From positions 930,001-994,000 of the forward strand of contig JAGYXB010001104.1 of assembly GCA_022495005.1 (NCBI GenBank): a DNA stretch of 64,000 nucleotides, written 5' to 3'. The notes beneath the pieces are model-generated. The model searched no databases and was not told where the DNA came from. It was given only the letters and a program-made list of their open reading frames with translations. The translations under genes were made by a program, and so were the position numbers. Positions 44,462-58,900 of the stretch are shown here, one piece after another. How positions within the stretch are numbered: the first letter of the stretch is position 1; each line of letters starts with the position of its first letter. This DNA comes from Rhyacophila brunnea. Taxonomy: Eukaryota > Arthropoda > Insecta > Trichoptera > Rhyacophilidae.

Positions 44462-45394
44462 TTAAGGGCCCACATGCCCAACGAAGGTCAAAATGGAGAT
44501 TTTATGGTATTTACAAAGCATTAGCCTGAACATTCCTTAAAGTTGTAGACAATCTATTTATATAATTTTGAAGCCTTATTATCCTTTATATTTATTTTAA
44601 GCATTTGATGAATGCATAAAGTATTTTTATTACATAAAATAGTGTTCTTTTAAACCTCTCGATCTAGTGTTTTAGAATATAGTCATATTTCCATCCATGT
44701 GCAGTGTTAAGATTTTTTAGATTTATTAATTTTTAAACGCATTTATACAACCATTAGTAAAATTTATGTTGACATTCTTATAGTGAAATATTTATCATAA
44801 AAAATTATATTTATAATCTCTGTGATTCCAAATTTGACAAGAATTAGGCATTTTATTATTCAAAAAATGGGTAAGATTACCACATTTCAAGATAATTCTA
44901 AAGCTACTGATTATAAGCTATGTCTTAGACCATTCAAATGTGATAAACATCCTACGAATAATGATTATTTTATAATAATTATTGACCTAAGAATATGGTA
45001 GTATTTTTTTTGAAATACGCCATTTCTATTTGCATTTCCCAGTGATTAAGCTACAACATATGGCCGTAGCCATAAATTGACAAACGATAAATGAAGTAGG
45101 GAGTAAGATCATGGTAACGCGCGTCTTAAATTAATAAATCTTAACACCACTGCACATGGATGTACTGATATGACTATATTCTAAAACATTAGATCGAGAG
45201 GTTTAAAAGAGTACTATTTTAAGTAATAAAAATACTTTATACAGTCTCCAAATGTTTAAAATAAATATAAAGGATAATAAGGCTTCAAAATTATATAAAT
45301 AGATTATCTACAACGTTTAAGGATTGTTCATGTTTATGCTTTGAAAATACCACAAATCTCCATTTTGACCTAAGTTGGGCATGTGGGTCATTAA
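44462..45394. mobile_element. foldback element with arms of about 300 bp
   Basis: Two arms (about 44466-44790 and 45105-45390) are inverted copies with moderate divergence. Outer ends are GGGCCCACATGCCCAAC and, inverse, TGACCCACATGCCCAAC. TTAA lies on both sides (44462-44465 and 45391-45394), which fits piggyBac-type target choice. One arm alone recurs at 56194-56545, again starting at TTAA. No coding sequence. Confidence 0.8.
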
Positions 45395-47428
45395 GATATT
45401 ATATTATTTATCAACATTAGAGGTTTTTACATTTACATTAGTAATGTTTATAAATTTTGTATTCTAGTTTTACACTATATCATCGCACCAAAAGCGAAAC
45501 GGCACTTGTGATATTTTGACGGTTTTGAGTTATGAATGTAGTTTTCTTCGTAATTTTTTCTCTACATTATAGGCAAAATGACATTTGTGGAGCTAAATCC
45601 ATGAAATCACAATTTACAGAAGAAAGAAGGGCACTTATCCTTATGCTTTTGGGGCGACGATATGAAGCTCACAGGTTATTTTTACAAAATGGTGATTTTC
45701 TTTTTCAAAACTTTTTTTAAAAAAACAACTTTTTTTTGAAGTGTCTTGTTTTAAGATTTCAAATTACTAATTTATTTATAAAAACAGTAATGCTGTTTAT
45801 TTATACAGACTAAGAAAATACATTTTGTTTATATTTCTGAAGACAGCAGATATTGGAAATTTCCCATTAATTTTAAATATAAAATTTCAAATAAAACATC
45901 AGATCCGATTTAAGTAATTGGTGACTCCATATCTAGCACACAAAAATTGGAAGCACTTACGACAGGAAAATTAAAAATCAATAGCAACTTTTTTCTATAA
46001 ATTTAAGTAAGATAAAATCTACACAAAAATGTTGCAGGAACTTTTCATATTGCCGGATTAATATAATATATTGCAATATTTTTATAAAAAAATAACCACA
46101 ATTTCTCTTAGATTGCTCAATGATGAATAATAACAGTAAAATATACCAAAAACTATATAATTAACTTTGAGAAGCTTAAATCTACTATTGTATGTATGCA
46201 ACTATATACCTATGTATAATAAAATATCATAAGACATAATAATATTGAAACTGATGTTATACATTGCAATATGTGTAGTCTATTTGGAATTTTTATTATA
46301 ATAGTGATATTGTTTATTTCAAGGCATTCATTCATTAACTTCGTATACATATTACATACAATTCTTTCCAAATCCAATAGATACAAAATAATATAAATTA
46401 AAGAAAAAAATGAAATGAGAATTTTTATTTAGTCAACTGTAAAAAATGTGAAGCAGTAGCGGAGAATGCCTACGCCTAATGATGGGTAACCAAAAATATA
46501 CTGCAAACTTGGACTGTCACATGCGCTGTACTAGTAGATATCAATGACAGCGGCGGCTTCTCCAACACCATGCATGTGCACTGCACTCCTTTTTTCTAGA
46601 CATCACTCAATGTGCAAAAGTGCTATTCATAAGTCATGACTCGTTTATCGCAATTTAATCCATGTAAATTTGTACGAAAAGCATGTACACAATTGAACAG
46701 TCATCGAAAACGGGCGCTGTGGTGAGAGCCCTAATATCGATCTTAGTTCGCCATTCATACTGCATTGTGTAATAACAGTTCAACCCGACACGTGAAACCC
46801 ATAAACAAGTCATAAACACATAAAATTTTATGGCCTTTTGGGAGCCGTTCACAAAATTCGATACAGAAAAAAAAAACAGTATACGCGGAAAAATGTAGTA
46901 ACTGAAATTTAACAGGATTGATAAAAAATAGATTTTTTTTATTTAAATCTAATATAAATTCATTGAAAATAGGCTCATATTGAATACAAATTGATTATCA
47001 ACATAAATATAATGGATACGATCCTCAAATCGTTCTATATTTGCAAATATTTGAATATAATTTATAAAAAATTAATATCTTAGTTGCCATGTTCTTTTAC
47101 CAAGTGAGTGAATTATTTCAAAACAATCGATAGTTATACATTTTTTTTTAAAAAATATTTTCTTGAAATATTATTTAGTTATAATACAATTCAGTATGGT
47201 TTCTATCGTTGCGATCTATAGTCGGCTTTTTTAGGTGTTTTGTCACGTTATTTCGATAATTTTGTTCATAAAAATAAATTTTGAATAAAAGATTCAAAAT
47301 AATACATATAATTATTGTTTAATCAGTGAAGTGTATGTGTTTTAAAATGATGTCGGTAAACGTAGACTTTATCAATAACAATTCCTTCGAAGAAAGAGTT
47401 AGAATAAAAAAAGGATGGTCCGATGATA
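45395..47428. other. non-coding, nothing recognised
   Basis: AT-rich with many homopolymer runs. A 62-codon frame at 45532 has no recognisable feature. Confidence 0.45.
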
Positions 47429-47479
47429 TCTGTGGAAAGTGAAAGGTGTTTTTCAACCATTAACAGTTCCAGACTTTAA
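47429..47479 (+). pseudogene. hAT transposase scrap
   Basis: The plus strand reads SVESERCFSTINSSRL before a stop. This matches the 'ERxFSxxN.IK..LR' dimerisation motif of hAT transposases. Flanking sequence is too decayed to extend it. Confidence 0.5.
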
Positions 47480-48851
47480 TGAGAAGTGATTGAGGTGTTC
47501 GCTAAACAGAAACAACACTGAATTGATATTCTTTTTGAATAAGACAAGAAATTTTTTAGTGCATCCCCAATGAAAGAAATTTTGAAAACCACCGGCCTCC
47601 TCTGATCAATGACAACTACATACAAAATCGATAAAATTTCAACGCCTCACTGACAATACACAATAATTGACAGTTGAATTCCTTTTTGAAAATTTAAATT
47701 AATTAATTACAAAATATTGAATAGTACACATTTTTGTTTTATAAGTAGTGATTTATAGAAGTCATATTATATAAAACAAATTATTGTTTCCCATACTACA
47801 TGTTGTGGAATCATCGATTATTTTGTTTTTGCAATGACATAGGTACTGCTTTGATAATTAAGTGATAGATGGTGTCATAGTTTTTCTACAAAAAAATTAA
47901 GCCGAAAGCTAAAATTATTAAACATGGATACATGCTTTGCCTACCGATTCTCTGAATACTGGTTGTGGCCGCGATACTTTTGTGACTTTATTTTTCGTTA
48001 CGCCTGTGCGATTTTTCATAACGAATCCGCCCGGGAGGTCAAGACAAAAGCATGTGTCCATGCTAAAATTAGAAGTTATTCACAACCCGATAATTTGGTG
48101 TAATTTACAGAATAAACACATGTTCAATAATTATTAGTGACATCTTTATTACAGTCGCTAGTTATCGTGGCGATTAAAATAGAAATGATTCTTATAATAA
48201 ATGACACTTGGATATTACATTAAATGTTATTAAAAACTATTTTAAAGGTAAATAAGCATTTAGTAATGAATCTTTGCAATTGCTACAGTTAATTTTAAGT
48301 GGAAATTCAAAAATATAAAAAATCCGTGTAAATATTATTGGAATTGAAAAAATCTTAATATCCACAATTATTTTAGATGTACACAATAATTGTGTTCCTA
48401 CTAAGTTTACTTTGTGTATGTAAATATGACAAATTATTGTTATTGGCTAGGAGACATAAAGAAACACTTTGTGCTTTAGTTTTGGCAATCAATCATGGTG
48501 CACACATTACCTCCCACAAATTTGAAGAAATACCTGTTATTGAACACCACTATAGATATTACTTATATTATAAAATATATATGCATATAAAATGTGTAAA
48601 ATTAATAATATTCAATAGGTATAAATATTTTTCTTATTCTTTTAAGACAAAAATATTTTCTAAAGGCACTTGGCAGCAATAATACTGTGAGATTTTCACA
48701 CTGATGTAAGTCCTTGATGTGTAGTTGACAAACCACACGTTATCTGTAACATACAAACACTAAAAAATTAAGTAGTACTTAAAGTCTAAATACAAGTATT
48801 CTCGGGTACATTGCTCGAGTAGGTCTTCAGGATGCAGACCGAGGGTAACAC

Positions 48852-49081
48852 CAGTGGTGAGGGGTGGAGGTAGGCTGTTAAGATTCGACATAAATAATGC
48901 ACACTAAACTTTGTCAGTCTTAGTTTTCATTGAAGTTGAATTGAATTTCAAAAACTAACAAACACTATCTACAGACACAATGTAGTCTTAGTCCAATGAA
49001 AACAAATACATTTGACTGACAAAGTTTAGTGTGCACTATTTAAGTCGGATCTTAAAAGCCTACCTCCACCCTTCGCCACTG
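48852..49081. mobile_element. hAT MITE with 85-bp inverted repeats
   Basis: CAGTGGTGAGGGGTGGAGGT at the left and inverse CAGTGGCGAAGGGTGGAGGT at the right, paired for about 85 bp of each half. Flanks GGTAACAC and GGTGACAC (seven of eight). It is 230 bp and non-coding. Confidence 0.88.
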
Positions 49082-49089
49082 GGTGACAC

Positions 49090-50262
49090 TACAATCAGTA
49101 ATGACACAACTTGGTGGAATTTGACTCTCTTTCATCCGTCACAACGTGGCTAGAATTGGATCCAGATTGTATGGTTGAGGAGCAGGATGTGACACTAAGG
49201 GCCAAATGCATATTCATACTTAAGTGCTCAAGTCACTTAGTGGAAGCAAGTGACATGTTATTATTATGTATTAGAATGTCTTGGTTAAGGCTAACTTAAC
49301 ATTTACATAAAATTATTTGTTAAAAATAAAACATAAATAGTTGTGAGTCAAAGCCATATCAATTAAAGTAAATTTATTATTACAAATGTACCTACCTAGC
49401 TGAAATGATTTGTTTTTAATTCGCATAAACAATAAATTTTATCAAATATAACAGTCTAATAGAAGTAATATCTTTTATCAAATATAAGCTAGTTGATATG
49501 GTATAAAAATAAAAAAAACTATTGACTTAACTTTAAACCAATAATTATTTAGTAAAATTATAATTAAGGGTAGTTGATTATATAACATTTGTTGTAATAG
49601 TCATTCGGTGGGTCAATGGTTTTAGAAGTATATACATAATTAAAAAATAGGTTGTGAACTTGTCTTACACGGTCACTACCATACTACATGATTTTGTCAC
49701 AGCGCCATCACAGTTACCATGACAAATAATCAGTAACCTGAACACAATACATAATATATTACCGAGATTCTTAGCCCTTATACATAATATTCAGTTACGT
49801 ATTTTATGTACCTATCTGAGATAATATTAAAATATCTATTTATAGAAAAAACATTTTACTCATTGTTTCATTTTATATTTTCTTATCAATATTAAAATAT
49901 ATTTAATAGATGGAATTTAAAAACAAATATTGCGGATATGTTCTACCAGAAAATAGTTGGATCTGTGCAAACATTTATAACAGTGAGTATCATATGGAAA
50001 AAAAAACATAAAACTACATATTTAAGATATTAGTATTTAACAACACAATAAAACAGTTGAAAACTCAAATATAGGCACTTACTTTTAAGGCTACCACCAG
50101 CCAACCATAAACAATGTATTTTTACAACAAAATGTTTCAGATCTCATAATAAAACTTAAAATGCAATATTAATAAGTAATATGAGATATGGATAAAAACT
50201 CTGGTAAAGTGAATACTAATATATTTAAAACAATGTTCATAGCAGTTAATGTCACTGTAACA
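49090..50262. other. non-coding, nothing recognised
   Basis: AT-rich. A 62-codon frame at 49111 begins in the MITE flank and has no recognisable feature. Confidence 0.45.
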
Positions 50263-51963
50263 TCTCTATATATATAAAAATCTCGTGTCACGATGTTTGT
50301 GGTCGAACTCCTTCTTTTTGTTTTTTTTTTATTATTTTGCATCAAAAAATACCTATAACCACAAATTTTCACCCTCCTACCCCCACCCTACCATTTTTTA
50401 ATCGCGATTTTATTATTTTTGTATGAACAAATTTAACCGTCGTTCGTATTTCAAACAGAACGAAATTATTTATGTTGTTGAATGACAGAAGGCGCTACGT
50501 CCGAGAAGAATTCTAGAGAAGCGTCGCGTCATTTTGACATTTCATTCGGCATATCACAACGCAGTGCGTGCAAAATTTTGTACGATTTATTTTAATTTAT
50601 CTATTTTTATGTGCGTGTATTAGAGTGCACAATGCCATCAAGACGCAAGGGGGTCAATTTGGGCCGTCGAACGAATAAATCAACAGACATGCAAAATAGT
50701 AGAGCAGAAAGAACAGACGAACAAATCCAACAAGATAACAAAAACGTGCGTGTAAGCATGTCGCAATTGCGTGCATCCCAATCACAAGAGGCACGAGCTG
50801 AACGAAATCAACAACGACAATTGGAACGGAGCCAAGCGCGCCGGTTCGTAGTTAACACACGCAGAGCAAATGACCGACAACGCCAACAAGTACATTGAAC
50901 ATTTACATCCGCTTCGTTCCTTCGTCTCGCATTCGAGTACGAGCCAGATATTAAATATTCCATTAGAAAAATAATGTCCCCATTGTCATGCGCTCAAATT
51001 CAAACATGAGTCAGCCGGGATGTGTTGCGCATCAGGAAAAGTGCAACTACCAGAAATTGAGATACCACCAGAACCATTGAACGGCTTGCTCATCGGCACG
51101 GTTCCAGATTCAAACCTGTTCCTGAAGTCCATTCGCACATTCAATTCATGCTTCCAAATGACTTCGTTCGGAGCAACAGAAATAGTTCACAATACTGCGG
51201 CAAATGGTCAACAATTCCATTCTACGTTCAAAATCAAAGGCCAAGTATACCACAAAGTAGGCTCATTGCTGCCAATGCCAAAGGAACCACATAAATTTTT
51301 ACAAATCTACTTCATGGGCGGGAGGACATCAATCATGTGGATGCACGTTGCGGCTACAATAGCCTCAATTCGCCTAATGCCAGGCGCATCGTCGGCGAAC
51401 TGGACGCCCTGTTGAATGAGCACAATGAATTATTGAAATTCTTCAAAGCACACATGCACGAATTGCAAAGTGACAATCACGCTATTGTCATCAATCCTGA
51501 TAAAACACCAGCTGGAGAGCACGTGCTTAGATTCAATGCGCCTGTTGTTGACGACATTGCTGGAATCATGGTTGGCGACCGCACATCGACGCGAGAAATC
51601 GTGATTCGAAGAAGAAATAATAATCTGGAGTTCATCGCTGACACACCATTCATACGACGCTCTCCAATATCCGCTAATTTTCTGGAAGGGACAAGACGGA
51701 TATTGCATAAACATTAAACAACGAGATTCTGTCACAGGTAATTCATTTATTATGAACATCATTACTCATTTTGAATTGAGAAAATGAATGGTTGATGTTT
51801 TTTCGTTTTTATCGGCGGTCATCGTCTACAGCGCTCTATTCCTCTTTCTGTCATATATCCCATCCCCACACACTTATGATACATTCGTTATTTTTTATTT
51901 AACAACCAAAATATTCACTAGAAATAATTTATATGGCAGAACAACGTTTGCCGGGTCAGCTTG
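50263..51963 (+). mobile_element. Helitron, internally deleted
   Basis: Starts TCTCTATATATATAAAAATC and ends GCCGGGTCAGCTTG, where the usual CTAG/CTRR has become CTTG. It sits between A (50262) and T (51964), the Helitron target. Just before the end GGCAGA-acaacg-TTTGCC forms the 3' hairpin. It carries only the N-terminal part of the replicase-helicase, so the Rep and helicase domains were deleted. Confidence 0.88.
50632..51717 (+). pseudogene. Helitron replicase-helicase, N-terminal part
   Basis: MPSRRKGVNLGRRTNKS and a Gln/Arg-rich stretch (about 88 codons) lead, after frame changes, to YEPDIKYSI, then MCCASGKVQLPEIEIPPEP, FNSCFQMTSFGA and FKIKGQVYHKVGSLLP. A final frame gives NEHNELLKFFKAHMHEL, PAGEHVLRFNAP and TREIVIRRRNNNLEFIADT. 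These are the conserved steps of the insect Helitron protein before the Rep domain. At least two frameshifts; it ends shortly before the element's 3' end. Confidence 0.85.
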
Positions 51964-52726
51964 TTATATAATATTATTCTTAATTTATTGTGACTGTTTG
52001 TAATCTGAAAAGTCCTCACATTGTATGAAATTATTAAAAAAATTTGATTACATTTCTTTACAATTGCTTTTTTACCATATTTCATTCATATTGGAGTATA
52101 ATATGTCCCGAGTATAATATGTCCCTCCACAGAGTGCAGATTGTATTAACAGACTTTTTTTTGCAGAGAATAGTAAGCAGATTCGCCAAACTCGTTGGAT
52201 CGATGCGCTGAATCAAATACATTTTGAAAAATCAACAAACAGATTTTGACCACAGTATTCCAATGTAGAAGAATATTAATTATCTGAATTAATTAGGTAA
52301 AAATATGGGGTCTCTTATACGTGCCAGTCTGGCAAAAAGAATACATAAGGGGAAGATGCGGTAAAGCGGACCACAAGTCGAGGGAAACATGGTGCGCCAC
52401 ACTACACATTCGCCATATACATCCCTCTCACCCACAGAGAGAATATCGCATTGATTCTTATATCAGAGTGTATCTGTAATGAATAACCGTCACGCAACCT
52501 GTAGTTGTCGCATGCGCAAAGCAGTGGTAGGAAAAAGAATGTCTGGATAAGTGATAAAACAGGATAACCAAAAATAATATAAAACATAATTTACTTGATG
52601 TAAGTCCAGAGAATTGAGGTGCAAAGTTGATGCAATGACATTAGCTAAAAAAAAGAATTTTTTGACTTTGAGCATTCTAGTTGGATAATTTATCAACCTA
52701 GCATAAGGTGATAGAAATACAGCTTG
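51964..52726. other. non-coding, 3' flank of the minus-strand gene
   Basis: No exon or repeat recognised and no clear minus-strand AATAAA near the stop at 52727. Confidence 0.4.
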
Positions 52727-52965
52727 TCAAATCGACGGTCTATTTGTAACTGAGAAACTGGATTTTCTAGGTTTCGAACTGCCCTTCGATCTGAAGACGT
52801 TGGAATCCTGCTCAGCAATGAGTCGGACAACAGACTGAAATATGTCTAAAGAGTCAGTCTGGCGTCTCCATGCAGCACAATTCAGGTAAGTCTGCATCTT
52901 ATTCTTCGGCAGATCCTGCGCCGCTTCGCACAGTTTGATGGCAGGCATCCATATACCATTCGTCA
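52727..52965 (-). CDS. host gene, last exon seen
   Basis: TNGIWMPAIKLCEAAQDL, a Cys/Trp-containing helix, then SKPRKSSFSVTNRPSI and stop. Acceptor TTTTTATAG; completes the ATG codon split with the previous exon. Confidence 0.6.
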
Positions 52966-55900
52966 CTATAAAAATATAATTCACCGTTCTCAAAATGAAA
53001 TATATATACAAGATAGTTAGTTCACCATTGAAAACAAATTGATATATAAACCTTAGGCTCCGTCCAGGGTAGACGCGTTCAGTGGAGCGTTGAGTGGCGC
53101 GCGCAACTCGTATAACAGTATAAACGTATAACCAAAAAAGACTTTGTCTACGAACATTTTCACACAGTTATACATTTGAGTTGCACGCACCGATGAACGT
53201 TCTGCCGAACACGTCCACCCTGTACAGGGCCTTGCAGCTAGGGTCGTCATATCATACCTGGGGATCTATTCTGTACACAAGGCGGCTATCAACAGTAGTT
53301 TATCATTTTTATTAATTTAGACAGTTAATTGTTAAAATAAGTTAACCGACTAAACCGTCAAAAAGTGCTGTTTTAACAGCCCCTCTTAGTTGTATTGACT
53401 TTTAAAGCGAGATAGACAGTTTTGATGGCTAACTTATTGTAACAATTATAATACCTCAATACATAGATATGATAAACTACCATCGATGGCCATTAGATTA
53501 ATTAAATTATTTTTATTCAATACTACACACAAGACTATGAGCGGAATGCAGAAACATTTGTCATAACTAAAATTTCCTTAGCAGAAAACACTATGCAGAA
53601 ACACTGTCCTTAGTTAAGATCATTTTTATTGAAAATAATACCATATTTAAAAATTCTCGTTAGGTAAATTAGGTAAATTATTTTATAATCGTTAAACGAT
53701 GACAAAAATATGACAACTGCATTTTATAAATGCAATAACTATAAATACATATTAATATTTAATTATAATACTCTTATGTTTCCGTTATAAGTCATTATAC
53801 GTGATTCCACAGGCACCACAAGATTTTTTTTTTAACATGGTAACACTAGCATCAAGTGTCATTCTTCATCTGGTATTTTGTATTTCTGCGGGCTGGCGTA
53901 TAAAAATAAAATAATATTCTGCAAGTACATGCCAAACGAATTAACACTATCAATATCCATATTGAATACATTGTTAAATGAATTTGACTGTATGGACTGT
54001 GTTATAGACATGCAAATTTATTTTGACAGCAGCTGTCAGTGGTAAATGGTAATACAGAAGGGGGTGTGTTCATAACAAAAGTAGTCTATGGTTAAGGATT
54101 CCTTAACTCTATACTCAGGATTGTCTATAGTTAAGTCATGCTTTTCGGCGACTTATCCTTAGGAACGAAATCTTAGATTGTGCATTCCGCTCTATGGTTA
54201 TAATACAAAGCCATGTTAACAATATCATTTGATTTAAATAACAATGATGGTAGCCTTTTCCTGAGAGAATTTAAAACCGCCTAGATAGCATAGTTTTAGC
54301 AATTAGTTAAATGAATCAGATAGACCACCAGCATAATGGATCACTTATCTGGACAGTGAAAGATGGAAGTTTGAATCCTACTCAGCTATGTGACTGAGGT
54401 TTTTCAAAATTCTGTATTTTCAAAGGATATTGAAGAATTATTTTTTGAGAAAAAATTTCAATTATTCCATTTCATTCCTACAGAAAATTTTTATATCATA
54501 TCACTTGACGAAACGAATGTTGTATTTCTCGTTCACAATGAGAGCATCTATAAATAATAGAACACTATAGGTGCTTTTAAATAATAATATACAGTATGAA
54601 ATCTTTACGGTGATACGGCTTGGAAAACTACAACCCCTCCTCTCGTTTTTCAGTATTTACAATACTTGAAAATCGAAAACCATAGACGAGATATAAAACG
54701 AGCACCGCCGCCAGGTCTCACGTTAAAGATTTCGCAGTCTAGTATCATAATTTTGTACCGCGGAGGGAAGCGACAATGACATTTATTTTCGCCAGATGAC
54801 AAGCTATGTTGCGGGTACTATAACATGACGATCGTTCATCGGACAGCCTTCTAATTGAAGTCAACAGCATTTTTTGAATTAACATAAATTAATTTTGGCT
54901 CCTGACTGTGGGGTGGGTATCTCAATAAAAATATTGAAATTGAATAGAGCCAATCTTAACGTGGGGTTTCTGACTCAGTAGTGCGGCATGCGTACTTCTC
55001 ATACACATCGCCCTCCGTGGTATGCGGATGACACATAAGGCATGTCCAACTCATGGCGCTCGCTATCCGAGCATTTCGTAATGATATATATATATATATA
55101 TGAGGTTAAGGATTGACACTTGGTTTATCACCATAATATGCATATTATTTGTATAGAAATTCTAGTTATTACTTACTGAAAGACTGCATGTCGTTATTAG
55201 AGTGGAGAGTAAGATTAGCAGCACTAGTGACACCCGTAAACAATTCACTTTCCCGACAATGCTCTAAGACCTTTTCAAGATGCGTGCCGCCGCCTATCGA
55301 GCAATATCCTCCGGGTAGGACCATTTTCTCCAACACGCTTAATGTTTCTTCGTATAGATTCGCCTGAGGAGAAAATAAGATTTTCATATGAATATAATGC
55401 ACAGATTTGTGTGAAGTTCGTATGAAGATAATGCAAAGAGATTTTCTCTTAACCCATTGCAGACAGATTTAATTTTTCAGGTTCACTTAAAAAGACACAC
55501 TGATTACTAAAATTGATATAAATTATGTATTATTCATTCAATTCAAATAAATCTTTTAAATATTTATAGGTATGGAATTTTTCTATTAAGTATTTACATT
55601 TTAACCGGATAAGTGCCGCCAGCGTGCTAGCACGCTTTTCTATTGTGAGAACAGAGGGCCAGCCATGCAAAATGCGCGTGCAAAAACGCTCCACTTGAAA
55701 CGCAATATATCGGCCGAGGTCAATGTTTTGAATAATTCAATCGCATTGCCCACACAGCGACATCTCTTAGGATCATGGTGTAATACTTACATTTGTAGTT
55801 TTCTATATTATCATCAACGAAACGTCAATTTTAAACAAACCTTTCTTGGGTTACCGAAACGCGTCGCTAGTAGGGTTGTGCCACGGATCCGATATTTATC

Positions 55901-58900
55901 AAATCACACGCCGGGATTCCCGTTTACTTATAGTAGATGCAATCGAAATTATGGTTCGCTTCTGCATATGAGAAACGGGGAATACTGTGATTCCTGAATA
56001 TACACAACTACACAATAGGAGTGACACATCTTGGAATATATGCCAGTTGAATATTCGAAGGTGTATTTGACGTAACTAATTCGGTTTCGCGGCTGAAATA
56101 TTTTCACTTTATAATTGTAATTGTTTATTTTATAAGATACTAGCTGACCCGGCGAACTCGTACCGCCTCAGAATCAATAATCTTGTGTTAAGGGGGGACA
56201 TGCTCAGCGTAGGTCATAATGCAGCTTTTATTGTATTTTCAAAGCATGATCCTGGACATTCCTTAAACATTGTAGATAATCTATTTATATAATTTTGACG
56301 CCTTATTATCCTTTATATTTATTTTCAGCATTTGATGACTGCGTAAAGTATTTTGATTACATAAAATAGTATTCTTTTGAACCTCTCGCTCTAATGTTTT
56401 AGAATATAGTCATATTTCAGTACATCCGTGTGCAGTGGTGTTAAGATTTTTTACATTCATTAATTTTTAAACGCGTTTATAAAATCATTAGTAAAATATA
56501 TGTCGACATTATTATAATGAAATATATGATAAAAAATTATATTGATACATGCTACGTACAATTCACCGTGAGAGAAACATTTATTTTATAGATTCAGGCC
56601 ACAAACACTCAAGGATTGGCCTTGTAATTTGTTGATCGTCATGCCGAATGCAAGACGAATTGGAAATTGAATTCGTTTAAACTCGAATGGCATATCGGTT
56701 GGGATCATCGAAATTCTCGGAATGAGAACTTCCTAACCTTTGAACATTCCTTTGATTATCGTCGCGTGAATCACATTGCTCTATGAGTTTTCTCACCACC
56801 AAACGCGTTCCGTTACATAGTTTTGGTTGGTTCAGATTTCAAAGCATGATGACTATCGAGCCAACCTTCAGTTGTAAATTGTGCGGTGGCAAGCCAGGCA
56901 GATCCAATGAGTTTAAAAATTCAGTTGGATAGTTGGTTGCTTCGTCTTCGTTTGTTACACAGTCGATAGATTTGAAAGAATGCAGTGGACCAACGATTTG
57001 ATTTTGAATTGTGAAGTTTAAGTGATCCACATCTTTGTTCTTTGCCGCAAGAATTGCTCGTTCACTCAACCAATTGTGATTTTTGTGATTAGCTATGATG
57101 TTCGGTAACACTTTGTTGATGAGTTCATCCTTAGTTGAGACGAAATTGCAAAAATTCAGCGGAAACAAAATCAGAAACAGGAACACGGCCGTTACTGATA
57201 GTCAGCAATTGCTTGGAGAAATCTTCGGCAGATGGATCGTTTAGCAATGCAATTTGCATGTTTGTCGTCAGCTGAAGTTTCTTTACAAAGCGCCACAGAG
57301 TCGATGTTTTGAGGCAAGCATTTATTTCATCGTCAGCGGCCGATCTTGGAATGACTGGTAGTGTTTGGCTGAAATCGCCAGATAGTAGAATCATTGCGCC
57401 TCCAAAACTTCTTGAGTCATTACGCAGATCTTTCATAGTTCGATTGAGTGCTTTCAATGCGCGTTTGTGCGCCATTGTGCATTTATCCCAGGTGATGATT
57501 TTACTTGCTAACAAAACTTTGGCCATTACTGAGAAAATTGGTTTTTCAGTCGTTTGCAGGTATAAGGGCAATTTCAACTTTAAATGAGGCGTTCGGCATC
57601 CTTCTAGCAACATGGCCGCTATCCCAGAAGAAGCATTTGCTACAGCATTTTCAGAACTCGCACTAACAGTAGCCAAAATCAATGACATGAGGAATGTCTT
57701 CCCAATTCCACCGAGCGTATCGAGGAAAAATAAGCCTCCATTTCCATCATCAATTGCCTTCATTAATGTGTCGTACACTTTCTGTTGGGGGTTCAACAGT
57801 GGTACATTCCTTTGAACTGATTGGTTCAATGCATCTCAATCATAATATTCACATTCACGTTCCAATTCTCGATTGAAAGCGTCGTACATTCCACGATGTG
57901 GTGTTGGTATTCCTAACTAACAAATTGCTGCACGTGAGGTAACACATGTCTTCGATCAAAAGCAAAGCCTGCTTATGTATCTCCTCATTCACCTCGAGAT
58001 CGGGATTCCCTGAACTGACACGAATTCGATGTAAAATGTCTTCTAACATGTCATCCTTGTACTTGTTCCACAGTTCAGGTGGATTCGATGGGAAGCATGT
58101 CGAAATAATGATAGCAAATAATGTGCGTATCTAATTTGGAGATGCAGAAACAATTGCTTCAGCGATCGTCATATCCCAATGAGTATCGTTTTCCAGCAAA
58201 TTGAGCTGTTGACATGAAGCACGAAATGTTGGGCACACTACACCATTGACAGTTAGACATTTCGTGATTTCGACTATCATTCTTTCTTTTGTTTGTTTGT
58301 TTGTTTCTTGTTTATTGTTTCTGTCATGTATCAGAGAGTGCGTTGTATACGGATTAAAATTTTTTGTGATTTTCTTTTATTTTCGAATGCGCGAGGTTCA
58401 TTGTTCAAAATGTCAAAATGTATGAGAAAATGATTTTTCTTCTGTTTTAAAAGCTATTCTGCTATTCGGGGAAGAGACAAATCCAACAAAGCAAAGATTA
58501 TAAAAATCGGTCCAGCCGTTCTTGAGTTATAAATGGTGTAACTAACCCGACTTTGTTTTATATATCGTCACCGTTCAGGCAAAAGTCACCAACCCTGAAA
58601 ATGGCAGTTTTGAGTTGAGTATGTCACCCGAAGCGTAAAATTATGTTCTTTAAGATGCAAAACTCACCTCGGTGCATTAGTTAGTAAAATTTTGCTTAAA
58701 TCCGAATTATTTGTTTTTCACTAAATGACTTTCGATAAAATCTTAACAAGCAAAAGTCATTATAGGTGGATAGACATTATTGACTCTATAAAAAAAAAAT
58801 CCTTCGTTATAAATATACAAGCAAAAGTCACTATACTATGGATGGTGAGTTTTACTGATGCTTCTTTTGGCTAACATTGTTCAGATTATTAACAAGCAAA

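Noticed and set aside
48377..48682. Frame with a signal-peptide-like start (MYTIIVFLLSLLCV)
   Set aside because: The rest is AT-driven Tyr/Ile/Lys composition without homology or promoter signs.
52883..55363. SAANLTL as proof of MKKS homology
   Set aside because: In vertebrate MKKS the similar string lies much further from the GGG motif, so this match alone may be chance.
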